DNA of 26,981 bases from Chara braunii (GCA_003427395.1 BFEA01000220.1:1134555-1161535), one strand, 5' to 3'. Counted from the stretch's first letter, positions 18,219-26,894 are shown. Notes: generated by a model from the sequence alone, not told the origin. Program-made: numbers and translations.

Positions 18219-18999
18219 GGGTTTAAGCCTCTTCTTGCTCTTCCCTAGTCTTCCTTTCTTTTCCCCTTCATTTCCTTCTTTTTCCTAAGCCCTCACATTT
18301 TTCTCCTTCATCTGACACACATGTTGTTATGAGCAAACCAAGTGCAGGCACTCTAGCGACCAACAAATGCTTCCCCTCACCCTCCTTAGTCCATGTTCTC
18401 CTCCTCAGACTCTTTCCCCTAAGTCGACAATGATGCTCTATGGCCTCATGGAGAGAGGTAGGTATTCCCCTCTCCCGAAACCCACACATGCATACGAACA
18501 TCATGCACATTTCACACAAAGTATAAAATCACCCGTTTAGCATGGTGTACCTTAGTATCATTGCTGACATTGGAGGGTCACATGATCCAACCCTTGAGCG
18601 GGATGGAAAACTACCGTAGTAAACTACTCAACAAATCCCTGGACTGCATGTTTTGAGAACAACTCCCACTCGCATTTGTATCGAGTAAACACGAACTGAG
18701 AAGACAAGAAGGCTCTTGAAATGTGTAGTCCCACTATTGAGGTGGCGCCATTGCACATCCTGCGCACAACCACTTGTTCCTCTCAATGTGCGATTTGTAA
18801 TCACATGTTGAGCGGCAGTCCACACACCCTGGACAACAAGGCAAAAGTGTCCTCGGGTGACAAGGGACGAAAATGGGATCCTGCGCTTAACTCAGCATGA
18901 GGCATTTGACCTCCATCGAATATCATCCGACACCCGGTGCGACAAAAGTGGCACCAGTGTCGGGGAGGTCTCCATACCTCATGTTGAGCTGGGGGGGGG
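18219..18999. other. End of the pyrimidine array, then unassigned DNA
   Basis: 18219-18300 continues the C/T-rich array with GGGTTTAAGCCTCTTCTTG. After that I see ordinary DNA without a recognisable gene. A G run (18990-19006) marks its end. Confidence 0.4.
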
Positions 19000-19079
19000 G
19001 TGGGGCGGTGTTGTGCTTGCCAACCCATGACACAATGGCCCTGTTTTCGGGCGAGCATTGGTGACCACTCAACATGTTG

Positions 19080-19730
19080 CTGTCAATCATGCATTGAGAA
19101 GAAGAGGCGGTTGGGTGTCATGATGTTGCAGCAGAACGCATATATATTTCAAAAATCCTTTTTGGGTGGAGGTCAGTATACCTCAGGCGATATGCTTGGA
19201 GTGGATTATGCAACCGTTGTGATTGCTTATGACACACAAATGTTGTGGTTTGCTCTCGTGCGACATTAGTGGGTCCATATGCACATACTCAAAGCATTCT
19301 TGAACAAGTTGGGAATGACTCGTCCTATCTTCAACATTCCCGAAGTCAGAAGTCTACTGTGGTGAAGACTGTGGTCCCTGTCTGCACTGTCACACTAGCA
19401 TATGGGAGAATTAGGGACCCTAACTCGGGAGCTAATGTCAATCACATTAGGCCTTCAGGTCAGTGTGTCATGTTTGTTCATGGAATGACCATCTTCTTCA
19501 AACCTATGGCAGACTCATGTTTGGATGAGACCAAGGGGAGTGTGCCATATAGAGGATTAAACGGCAAGCTGTCGTCAGAGACGCCTTTTGAATTGCAGGA
19601 GAAAAGTCTTTGCAGGAGATGCCACCAAATGTCTCTGCTGATTTGTGCATAATGTCCAAGCGTTTTCCACATGGCATTATCGTTCTTCCATCAGTATCAC
19701 AACCTTGGGCAGAAGTGACCTGTGGACTAT
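19080..19730 (+). other. Fragmented open frames of unknown origin
   Basis: Several plus-strand frames read through part of this stretch: QYTSGDMLGVDYATVVIAYD, then in another frame LNKLGMTRPIFNIPEV, then VNHIRPSGQCVMFVHGMTIF and SVPYRGLNGKLSS. Frame changes and a stop at 19267 break them. They look like the remains of a coding sequence, possibly of a mobile element, but I recognise no domain. Confidence 0.3.
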
Positions 19731-19995
19731 CTCATCACCCGAACTCTCGGTCACTCACTCTTGCTTACTCACCCCCGACTCATCCACACTCAATCACCCA
19801 CTTCCACTCACCCACTCTCAGTCACCTACTCACTCTCATGCTCGTTGAAAGCATGAGACAGGTGATCTGTTTCTTTTCTTTCCCTCCTTTAAGTGGGGGT
19901 CCCTGGTAACCACTTGTGTCTAAATGACATGCGGACAGTCGGTCGTTTGTACATGTGAAGATTAGTAAACAGCGGCGTCCTTTTCATGACTGGGG
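19731..19995. other. Short CACTC-rich stretch, otherwise no feature
   Basis: 19742-19845 is a loose tandem of CACTC/CTCAC words on the plus strand. Nothing else stands out. Confidence 0.5.
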
Positions 19996-20280
19996 TTATT
20001 CTTTGTGAGTGGCTGCAATTCTCCGAATATCTTGCATGAAAAACTGTACGCAATCCGAAAATGTTGCATCCATGTGAGGGATTACAACGCCATCAGGAAC
20101 ATCCATTTGTGATATGTTTTTGCCCCCTTCTGCTTTAGTGTTGTTCTTCAGGTCGCGATATAAGCCTGCAAATTGGTTACGAGTCAGGCGACCAGCTCTC
20201 AGGTAGTCATGTTTATAGAACAGAATCCGAAACTCTTTTAACAATTTGACTCGTTCCTCCAGTTGATGACGTAAAAGAAC
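19996..20280 (-). CDS. Putative terminal exon with an EF-hand-like helix-loop-helix
   Basis: The minus-strand frame follows a good acceptor (GCAATTGCAG ending at 20281) and runs 94 codons to TAA at 19998-19996. It encodes EERVKLLKEFRILFYKHDYL, then RAGRLTRNQFAGLYRDL, then a hydrophilic stretch and VQFFMQDIRRIAATHKE. The F..D..R.GR.T..QF pattern is like one EF-hand, but loop positions 3, 5 and 12 are Leu, Ala and Gln, so calcium binding is doubtful. I cannot place the protein in a named family. Upstream exons are unknown. Phase 0 at the start would fit the candidate exon at 23713-23993. Confidence 0.4.
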   Translation of the reverse strand, partial: VLLRHQLEERVKLLKEFRILFYKHDYLRAGRLTRNQFAGLYRDLKNNTKAEGGKNISQMDVPDGVVIPHMDATFSDCVQFFMQDIRRIAATHKE

Positions 20281-20502
20281 CTGCAATTGCAGATCACAGT
20301 GAACATCAAAGCTGTTTTCAGTAAATTCTTCAGATTGGCCGGCTTATAACCAACAAGGAGAGAACTCAAATCGTGCTGATAGATATTGGATGCTTGCGAC
20401 AATAGAGCAGGGAGGTGGGAGGTATTTATTCAACCATGTGGATAGTTGGGGGGATGATTACCCAAGCCCTCAAGCTTTTTGGATCACTCTACAACTTCCC
20501 CC

Positions 20503-20650
20503 CAATCTCTTTTTTTTTCTTTTTCTTTTTTGAACAGCTTGGATCTTTTTGTGGGGTGCAGCATGTGCTGGGAACCGGGCCTAGCGTCCCTTTGGAAAAA
20601 CTCAGAAATACATCAACATCCACTGTCATTACCCCAGCTTAGGCTGATCA
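20503..20650 (-). mobile_element. SINE-like element, copy 2
   Basis: On the minus strand it reads AGCCTAAGCTGGGGTAATGA, later GGCCCGGTTCCCAGCACATG, and ends in an A-rich tail (plus-strand T run 20510-20530). It is homologous to copy 1, with the same order of head, B-box-like core and tail. Copy 3 follows directly. Confidence 0.5.
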
Positions 20651-20667
20651 CGATACGAAAATCAACA

Positions 20668-20775
20668 GGAAAAAAAAAAGAATGCTGGAAACTGGGTTCA
20701 GTGTCCCTTGAGAAGAAGCGTCAGGCAGGAAAGCGGGTCCAGTTTCCCACATCACAAAGCAGGGCATAGGCTGTG
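20668..20775 (-). mobile_element. SINE-like element, copy 3 (partial)
   Basis: AATGCTGGAAACTGGGTTCA and GTGTCCCTTGAGAA after an A run match the core of copy 2 (GTGCTGGGAACCGGGCCTAG, CGTCCCTTTGGAA). CAGGGCATAGGCTG at the end resembles the head. It is shorter and more diverged than copy 2. Confidence 0.4.
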
Positions 20776-21149
20776 ATACCAAGAGGGGCGCTGGGGGGCA
20801 CCAGCGGACCGCTCCATCTCCTAGGGCCCTTACCCAACTTCACCCCAATCTCAAATATTCTCCAAAAGATTTCATTTCATCCTTTTACTTGCTGAATGTT
20901 TTTTTCATTATAAAACAAAAACTGCCCCTTGGTTAGACCCCTCCTTGAACTGTCAGCTGCCAAATGTGCAAGGAAAATCAGTGAGAGTGATAGACAGAAA
21001 ACCAAATTGCAATATCACGTTGAAGGCCAGATAGTCGTGTCCCAGGTAGAAAGCACAATGCACGGAGATACAAGCCAAATAAGAGCAATACAATGAACTC
21101 AGATGTCAGTGTCAGCCTCTTCTCGCCACCATCAACAATGTATCCAATG
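20776..21149. other. No recognisable feature
   Basis: Unique-looking DNA. No gene, RNA or repeat is supported. Confidence 0.4.
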
Positions 21150-21279
21150 TTGTCCTTCTTGATTGGCGCTCAGCGCCCAGCCTACCTCTACTCAGAACTA
21201 CGACATGCAACCAAGAATCACTTCCAGCCGCAGACCAACGCACGTGATGAAGTCGCCCATGCAGACTGCCGCATACATC
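21150..21279 (+). pseudogene. Possible receptor-kinase juxtamembrane fragment
   Basis: A plus-strand frame after acceptor-like TTGGCGCTCAG reads AYLYSELRHATKNHFQ and is followed by a donor-like GTACGT at 21281. (F/Y)(S/T)Y.EL..AT.NF directly precedes the glycine loop in many plant receptor-like kinases. No glycine-rich loop follows, so this is at best a decayed exon and may be chance. Confidence 0.2.
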
Positions 21280-21379
21280 GGGTACGTGTCTCTCATCTCT
21301 CTCTCCTGATCACCTTCTCCTCCCACTGTGTCCTCAGCCTACCCGGAGACCACCATCACCATCACCAGCATCACGGCTG

Positions 21380-22197
21380 AGTGAGCCCGGCTGTGGCGCC
21401 CAGCGCCTGCTGCTCCAGCAGTGCCGCACACCACAATGCGCCCGTGTGCGCACTGGCAGCACTTCCTCCAGCAGCCTCAGCGCTGCAAACTAGCAGCGTG
21501 GGCGCGAGCTCGTGCAATGCCAGAATGGGCCTCCCAGGGCACGGCACTTTCTTATATGGAAAGAGTTGCCCTGCTTCCGCAGCCTGGGCCTGGAGGCCGC
21601 GTTCCCAGTAGCTTGGCTCCGGGCCAAAGTGTCTGCGCCCAGGCCCAATGCAGATAGTGGCCTGGGCCCAACCGTTAAGCGACCCAACTGTGTGACATGG
21701 CCAGCATCACACGCTGCATTCCTATTGGCCAAAAGGCCTGAGGCCACGTCGCTGCATGGAAGAGCCCAGAGGGCTCACAATGCTGTGATCACACTGGCGT
21801 GGGCCTTGTAACCAACTGGCGCGAGGTAACTGTCTGGCGCCCCCAAATGCAGAAATGACAAAAATAAGGCCCCAAGTTGTAATGCAGGCCTGCCTTCACT
21901 CAGGGCGGGCACGAGGCTTGCTGGGGGCCCCGATGGGCAAAAAGGCCTTGCAAGGGCTTATTTCTCACAAATGAAAATCGCAAAGCCTAAAACTGAAAGG
22001 CTTGAAAGAACCCGTGAGTTGGAACCTGAAGTAGGAAGAGGCCTAAACAGTGGTCAGGACTCAGAAGCACTCCGTTACAGTGAAGTTGTTCAACTTGTCC
22101 AAACTACCGTAGATCAGGACTCAACTTTCCCAAATTGAAAGAATAGCAGGGCAGCAAATGTCAAGAATATTCACAAGTACCTATGTGAGGCTATGTC
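21380..22197. other. GC-rich stretch without a recognisable gene
   Basis: 21390-21800 is GC-rich, with GGCGC and GGGCC words and a TATATGG motif at 21553. Several overlapping frames are open but have no family resemblance. It could be an LTR or promoter remnant, but I find no direct-repeat partner in the window. Confidence 0.35.
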
Positions 22198-22560
22198 ATG
22201 GATCTCTTCTCTGTAAAAATTTACGGCCAACAGCGAATACCGAGTTCCAAGGTTTCAACGCTGAACTGTACTGATGAGCGCACTAGATACTTTACAAATG
22301 ACTCTATGGATCAGAGTGCTGCTAACGGCCGATGCATGACATGGCAGGCGAGATCGATAATCAAGCGTCAATTACCAGTACAGCTACCTTTACGCACAGG
22401 CATGCCATTGACTAATTTTGGCACACTCTACCGGTCCACCTTTGAGAGAAGGCCTTGGAAGTTGGAAGCCAAAACAGCTAGCTTGGCAGATCGCGACCCC
22501 GTCAAGCTAGCAGTGGTTAGATCACGCATCAGTGTTAAAAATATTAGAGAGATGATTGGG
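22198..22560 (+). CDS. Candidate exon ending in a perfect splice donor, unknown product
   Basis: A plus-strand frame is open from 22198 and reaches AGAGAGATGATTGGG directly before GTAAGT (22561-22566). It includes RDPVKLAVVRSRISVKNIRE. I recognise no domain, and the 5' border is unclear. Support is limited to open length (121 codons) and the donor. Confidence 0.25.
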
Positions 22561-22566
22561 GTAAGT

Positions 22567-23340
22567 AAATTCCAGACTGGAGATCAACCATGGGACACCA
22601 TCCATCATACTCAAAAGAAGCCCTGAGAACTAGCCCAATACTACCTGCACACTACTCATAGGAGAATCTCCCCCACAATGAATGTCAGTGAGTCCTTCTT
22701 CATCACCTAGCCCGCTCTATTGTGGTTTGCCCCCCATCCCCTTAGAACAGTTGCTACCTGCACGGGGCACTGACACGGGGCACGGAGTGGATTGTCCAGG
22801 CTCCAGTGGCTGCGGTCCTTTTCGGGAGTTCGGTGAGAAGCCGGGATGGCAAGTAGCGTAGGTCCTTCTTCCGGCCCACATCCAACTCTAACAAGGTGCC
22901 ATCGTCACCCTTATGAGTATATCCTAGCCTAATCTACACCAAATGCATCCATCCTAACATTCGGACTTCAAAAGGATCACCGTTCGTCTGCAAATATACG
23001 AAACAACTTGGCGAGCTAGCTGAGGAAGAACAATAACAGAGAATTAACACAGAAAGAGCGACTCAACAGCACGATCAACCATGCACTCATTCAAGCATTG
23101 CACTCCACACAACCATCCATCTACTAGGGCTGAATTGCTTGCAGACATTCTTGGGAAAACTTAGAATCTGATGGTTCATTTGCAGATGGTCAGCTAGGAA
23201 TAGAGGCAATGTTAAGGCAAGCCTGGCAGTCAATCCTACCTTCAAGGAGCGATGAACGCTGTGCAGGGGTTCCTCTGGTCCTGACGGAAGGAAGCGTCGT
23301 GTGAGGTTATCTATGTAATCTTTTCTGACTTGCCGGTGGA
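22567..23340. other. No firm feature
   Basis: Ordinary DNA with a short direct repeat (CACGGGGCACTGACACGGGGCA, 22768-22789). An 85-base minus-strand exon-like piece (23324-23240, bordered by CAG and GTAGGA) was noted, but its phase does not fit the neighbouring candidate exon at 23713-23993. Confidence 0.35.
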
Positions 23341-23343
23341 CAA

Positions 23344-23400
23344 GTAACTGGGCGGACCCAGCATGGCAAAGACCCAGGACCATAAGGTCCTGTCTTTTTT
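23344..23400 (+). mobile_element. SINE-like 3' end with terminal hairpin and T run
   Basis: CAGGACC-ATAA-GGTCCTG (23375-23392) forms a 7-bp hairpin followed by TCTTTTTTT. The same hairpin with a following T-rich stretch occurs on the minus strand at 24525-24504. The preceding ACCCAGCATGG resembles the core of the SINE-like copies. It directly abuts the MITE at 23405. Confidence 0.35.
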
Positions 23401-23404
23401 TGTC

Positions 23405-23589
23405 TTAAACCACTAGTACCTTTGCCGTCCGGTTTCGACAAGTTTTAGCCTAGTCCCGAATTTTTAGGAGGGCGGGCCCGACAACGGCTGCCGTTGATAA
23501 ATCTGATCGGTGGCATGCGTTTCATTTTGGCCTCCTGAAAGGTCGGAGGCCCACTATTTTCCGAACCGACAAAGGTACTAGTGCTTTAA
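23405..23589. mobile_element. MITE of the TTAAACCACCAGTAC family, copy 2 (185 bp)
   Basis: Left end TTAAACCACTAGTACCTTTG, right end CAAAGGTACTAGTGCTTTAA. These form a 20-bp inverted repeat with one mismatch, with TTAA on both sides. The internal GCCGTTGATAAA...GGTGG..GCGTTTC is shared, on the opposite strand, with copy 3. Confidence 0.85.
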
Positions 23590-23712
23590 AAAAACAAAAA
23601 GTTGAAAAAACAAAAAAACAAAGGAATCCAAGGCAGGAGCAAAGGAGTGGCCAGAACAATGGAGCAAAAAGGAAAGCCATACGCAGCACTAAGCTGTTTG
23701 TTTGACTGTTAC
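23590..23712. other. A-rich stretch and unassigned DNA
   Basis: AAAAAACAAAA words (23588-23622) follow the MITE, then ordinary sequence up to the candidate exon. Confidence 0.5.
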
Positions 23713-23993
23713 CTGGAGGAATGTTCTGAAGTGAACTTTCCCCTTGGATGACGGCCGCTGCTTTGCAACTTTGCCTGGTCTCGTAGTAGTGTTTCTAGAA
23801 CTGAACCTGGCATGTATGCAATCCACATTGGCCTTCAACTTCACTGCGGCAGTCTGTCTTTCCGCTTTGTCGACTCTGTGAATCAACATGCCACTTTCCT
23901 CGCTGGCGTACATGAATCTGATGATGTCAATCCATTCCATATCTTTTACGTATCCATGCAAGCGCCTGAAGAACCACAAAGGTTTTCCGAACC
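23713..23993 (-). CDS. Candidate internal exon with good splice borders, unknown product
   Basis: The minus-strand acceptor TTACAACCAG and donor CTCCAG|GTAACA enclose 281 bases, two bases of a split codon plus 93 open codons. They include KPLWFFRRLHGYVKDMEWID, IIRFMYASEESGML, then a basic Ser/Thr/Arg-rich stretch (RFSSRNTTTRPGKVAKQRPS). The first part looks like a folded helix and the second like a disordered tail. No family is recognised. Its end phase (0) fits the exon at 20280-19996. Confidence 0.4.
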
Positions 23994-24440
23994 CTGGTTG
24001 TAATTAGTAAGCGATTCACGTGAAGCATCCATGAAGAATAAAATAGCTGAAAATAGAAACAGAACAGCAAAACGGTGAGCGCAATCATATCTTTCGGAGT
24101 TTCCTCCTTGGCAACACTCCGATAATCAGTCCTGTACCTCTCTTCTTCATTTTCTTTGGTCTTCTCAGGACCTGGCCATGCTTCGCATCAGACGATCACA
24201 GCAGATAACCAAGCCCACGTGTGTGAATGGTACGACGGACATGTCGCTACATAGTGCTCAACAGATCATGAATTCAAATCATGATGGAACAAGATACATA
24301 CAATAATGTTAGGGGTACACCCCTTCACTTAAAATTTTAAAGAAAAAGGCAACAAGTCAATGCAGCAGGCATCAGGTTCACCACGTACTATTGCATTTAC
24401 CTCCACCGTTGCAGTCTGAGAAATCTGCACTTCTCTGAGA
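23994..24440. other. No recognisable feature
   Basis: Ordinary DNA. No gene, RNA or repeat is supported. Confidence 0.4.
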
Positions 24441-24461
24441 AAATGCTTCATTCTTATCTTT

Positions 24462-24675
24462 CTTTTTTCTTTTTTTTTAAACAAAAAAAGAAAAAGAAAA
24501 CCAGCCAGGACCTTACGGTCCTGGCTCCATATCCATTCTGGGGAACATCTGTCCGGTTCCTATTCCACCGGCAAGTCATAAGCAACTACAACAGCAACTC
24601 ACACCCGCTCCTCCCCATTACGGTTGAGAGGCCCGAGTGGACCCCATTTATTACCCCCCTTAGGAAGCATGTACC
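24462..24675 (-). mobile_element. SINE-like element, copy 4 (diverged), with terminal hairpin
   Basis: A T-rich then A-rich block (24462-24500) is followed by the 9-bp hairpin GCCAGGACC-TTAC-GGTCCTGGC (24504-24525). Next comes CTCC.TATCCATTCTGGGGA, close to CTCCAATCCATTCTTGGGGA of copy 1, and further on CCATTACGG, as in the heads of the other copies. The order matches copies 1 and 2 although most of the middle has diverged. Confidence 0.4.
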
Positions 24676-24754
24676 ACCCCTCACCCCTGCCTAAGTTAGC
24701 TTGCTATTATACTGCTGGTGATGGATGCTAGACTGACTTCCTCTGTGTCTGCGA

Positions 24755-24905
24755 AGTTCGGCCAGGCTAAGCAACTCTGAAGTTCGGCCAGTGCGAACAG
24801 ATTTAGGGTTCTATAATGTACAGAAGAGATTGGTTGAAAGCAGCTTTACAGTTCGGCCAAGCTAAGAAGCTCTGAAGATCTGCAAACCGATTTATGGTTC
24901 TATAG
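24755..24905. repeat. Diverged tandem duplication (AAGTTCGGCCAGGCTAAGCA)
   Basis: GTTCGGCCA(G/A)GCTAAG(C/A)A(A/G)CTCTGAAG begins near 24756 and again near 24850. Each copy is followed by AGATTTAGGGTTCTATA or CGATTTATGGTTCTATA. The period is about 95 bp. Confidence 0.75.
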
Positions 24906-25091
24906 ACTCAGTATAGAGTACATTAGAGCGCCTGTTCCTCTCAGCGTCTGGGCTGTCAGTTTTGCTTTAAGTACTGGAACTGTTCGCCTGGCGACTTGGT
25001 GAGAAACCTATTAGCCCTTCTCTGCGTAGCTTGCATAATCTTCAAATTCACTGGCTTCTATACTTCTTGTGCTAGCCCTAAACCCTGAACC

Positions 25092-25262
25092 TTAAAGCAC
25101 CAGTATATGGGCACCTGGGCCGCGGGCCTGACACCTCAAATTCTGGAGGTGCGAAACGAAAACGCGACCGCCAATTGACTTTATCAACGGCGGGCGCAGC
25201 GTTTGACGTTTCAGCCTCGTTTTCTTGTACTGCAAGGCTGGGGCCGTGTACTTGTGGTCTAA
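25092..25262. mobile_element. MITE of the TTAAACCACCAGTAC family, copy 3 (171 bp, worn)
   Basis: Left end TTAAAGCACCAGTATATGGG, right end CCGTGTACTTGTGGTCTAAA, which is a worn mirror of the left. The right TTAA has become CTAA. The internal CCGCCAATTGACTTTATCAA, then CGGCGGGC, is the reverse complement of the core of copy 2, so the two are the same subfamily. Confidence 0.7.
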
Positions 25263-25362
25263 ACCCTCTCCCTTTCCCTACCCGGGCTTTTCACCTTTTC
25301 CTCCCTGCTTGTCCAAGCGAACTTGTGTATATTTCTGTTACGGTCTGTGTCTGGAGATTTGA

Positions 25363-25945
25363 CTCACACAAATCCCCTGGGGTGGGGACTACTATAGCAG
25401 CATAAAACCCACTAGATTCAGAAGCATACAATGGCTGATTCTATATTGGGCAGTCCCTGTTAACAAATGGTTAGACCTGCGAAGGAAGGCTGATCAAAGA
25501 GCAGAACAATCCTCTCTCTGCAAAATGTGTAATCACGGTAATGATAACAAAGTCGAATCCCTCATTCACTGCCCAATACAATGCCCACACGCCAACACTT
25601 TATGGGTAGCAGTCAAGACAGCCTGGTCTAATATCTCTCCTACTCCATTCCCATCGCAAGCGAACTTCCTACTTTCGGGAAGATTCAGCGAAGGAAATAT
25701 GGAAGAGGAAGAAAATATCATAGTGAATCTATTCAGAAGAGCAGCCTTATGGGTTGGCTATATGGAGATCTAGATGCAAAGGAACAATTGGTAATCAGGT
25801 GACAACAGGCGAAGAGGCATGGAAAGAGACGAATTGAAATCGTAGAGATAGAAGTCAGAGCACAGTGTGGAAAAGGGAAATAAGGAAGCAGGAAAAACTA
25901 ACAGATCCCCCAAAAAAGAGAGAACAGCCGGAAAACCTTTGAGGA
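25363..25945 (+). mobile_element. LINE reverse-transcriptase C-terminal zinc-binding relic
   Basis: The plus strand is open from 25363 to 25773 and reads KPTRFRSIQWLILYWAVPVN, KWLDLRRKADQRAEQSS, then LCKMCNHGN...ESLIHCPIQCPHANTLW. C-x2-C followed by H-x(3-7)-C and Trp, after an FxxxQWLI...VPVN helix, is the zf-RVT module at the C-terminus of many plant non-LTR retrotransposons. After ALWVGYM the match continues only in another frame (CKGTIGNQVTTGEEAWKETN), which then ends at a stop, so at least one frameshift and a stop are present. The reverse transcriptase itself is not in the window. The MITE at 25993 lies just past the relic. Confidence 0.7.
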
Positions 25946-25992
25946 GGAATGGTTATTAGGAAAGAGAATAGCAAAAATTAGAAGCCGGTACC

Positions 25993-26126
25993 TTAAACCA
26001 CCAGTACCCTAGGGGTCTTATCCCCCCTCTGGGGAGGCTCTGTCGCAAATGCATATGGACCCGTGCGGCACACCGATTCAGCCGCCGCGTTAATGGCCTA
26101 AGAACATGGAGGTACTGGTGGTTTAA
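25993..26126. mobile_element. MITE of the TTAAACCACCAGTAC family, copy 4 (134 bp)
   Basis: TTAAACCACCAGTACC at the left and GGTACTGGTGGTTTAA at the right form a perfect 16-bp inverted repeat with TTAA at both ends. It is the shortest copy, with an internal part largely unrelated to the others except for GCCGCCG(C/T)(G/T)T(T/G). It sits just downstream of the LINE relic. Confidence 0.88.
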
Positions 26127-26329
26127 GTTCGAGGAATGGGATAACATAAATCAGTGCACTGACGACTCGGAGGAATAGGGGAGGCACTCGGGGGAGGTTC
26201 AATAATGGAACAATCAGGATATAATTAGTGCACAGGGGAAAAGCAATAGACGCGTTCCCCAAAGGAAGGACAGAAGGAAGCAATAATCAGTCAAGAAGAA
26301 GAGAAGCAATCCAGGCTGGGAAATTAGCG
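26127..26329. other. No recognisable feature
   Basis: Short stretch between the MITE and the U6 pseudogene. Nothing is recognised. Confidence 0.4.
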
Positions 26330-26339
26330 ATTCTTATCT

Positions 26340-26444
26340 TTTTGTGAATCTGGAGGATTTCTCAATTTATGCGTGGCATCCTTGCGCAGGGGTCATGCTA
26401 ATCTTATCTATATTGTTCCAATTTTAACCGATGTCCAGGAGGAC
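26340..26444 (-). pseudogene. U6 snRNA retropseudogene with target-site duplication
   Basis: On the minus strand the full U6 order is present: GTCC...GGACATC at the 5' stem, AAAATTGGAAC, then AGATTAGCATGACCCCTGCG, CAAGGATG, CCACGCATAAATTGAGAAAT and a short A tail. The invariant ACAGAGA reads ATAGATA, which would abolish 5' splice-site recognition. No upstream sequence element or TATA box is seen at the expected place. ATTCTTATCT flanks the copy at 26330-26339 and 26453-26462, indicating retroposition. Confidence 0.85.
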
Positions 26445-26462
26445 ATGCTGTCATTCTTATCT

Positions 26463-26892
26463 GATTGCCGAGATTTCCGAATCTGAGTAGGCTTTGCTGT
26501 GGTCATTCTGCTGGTCGAGCCTGAGGGAGAGTGAGGAGGAGCACTGTGATGATGAAGGAGTTGAGGGTGAGGAAGAAGACCTCCATGGCTATGAAGGACA
26601 AGCAGTAGGAGGCTTGGGCTATGGAGGTAGAGGGAGAAAGACCTGAAGCTGGGCTGTGGAGGTAAGTGGAAGGAAAGAGTAGAGACAGAAGGAGGGAACC
26701 AACAAGAGAGACTTCCTTGATTGCCACTTCCTCAGTAGGTGCTTGACCTAGAAGGCCCGTCCTGGGTACCACTTGGACATTGACATCGTTTGGGAATGAG
26801 GGTGTTGCAGTAGGAGATGGGAGGGGCATGTATGTTGTACTTCGAACATCCGTGCCAGGCATGCATGAACTGCCATAGCCAGTCACGCAACC

Positions 26893-26894
<2 letters not shown>
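26463..26894. other. Unassigned DNA with a 127-codon minus-strand frame
   Basis: The minus-strand frame at 26886-26503 is hydrophobic towards its end (FFLTLNSFIITVLLLTLPQA), which could be a membrane segment, but GGAGG-rich composition on the plus strand alone can keep it open. No homology is recognised and no gene is called. Confidence 0.3.

Noticed and set aside
21150-21380. Receptor-like kinase gene
   Set aside because: Only the ELRHATKN juxtamembrane motif matches. There is no glycine loop or catalytic motif, so it is kept only as a low-confidence fragment.
23240-23324. Short exon in the unknown minus-strand gene
   Set aside because: Its start phase does not match the end phase of the exon at 23713, and its acceptor is weak.
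26503-26886. Hydrophobic 127-codon minus-strand protein
   Set aside because: There is no recognised family, splice support or gene context, and the GGAGG-rich plus strand favours open frames.
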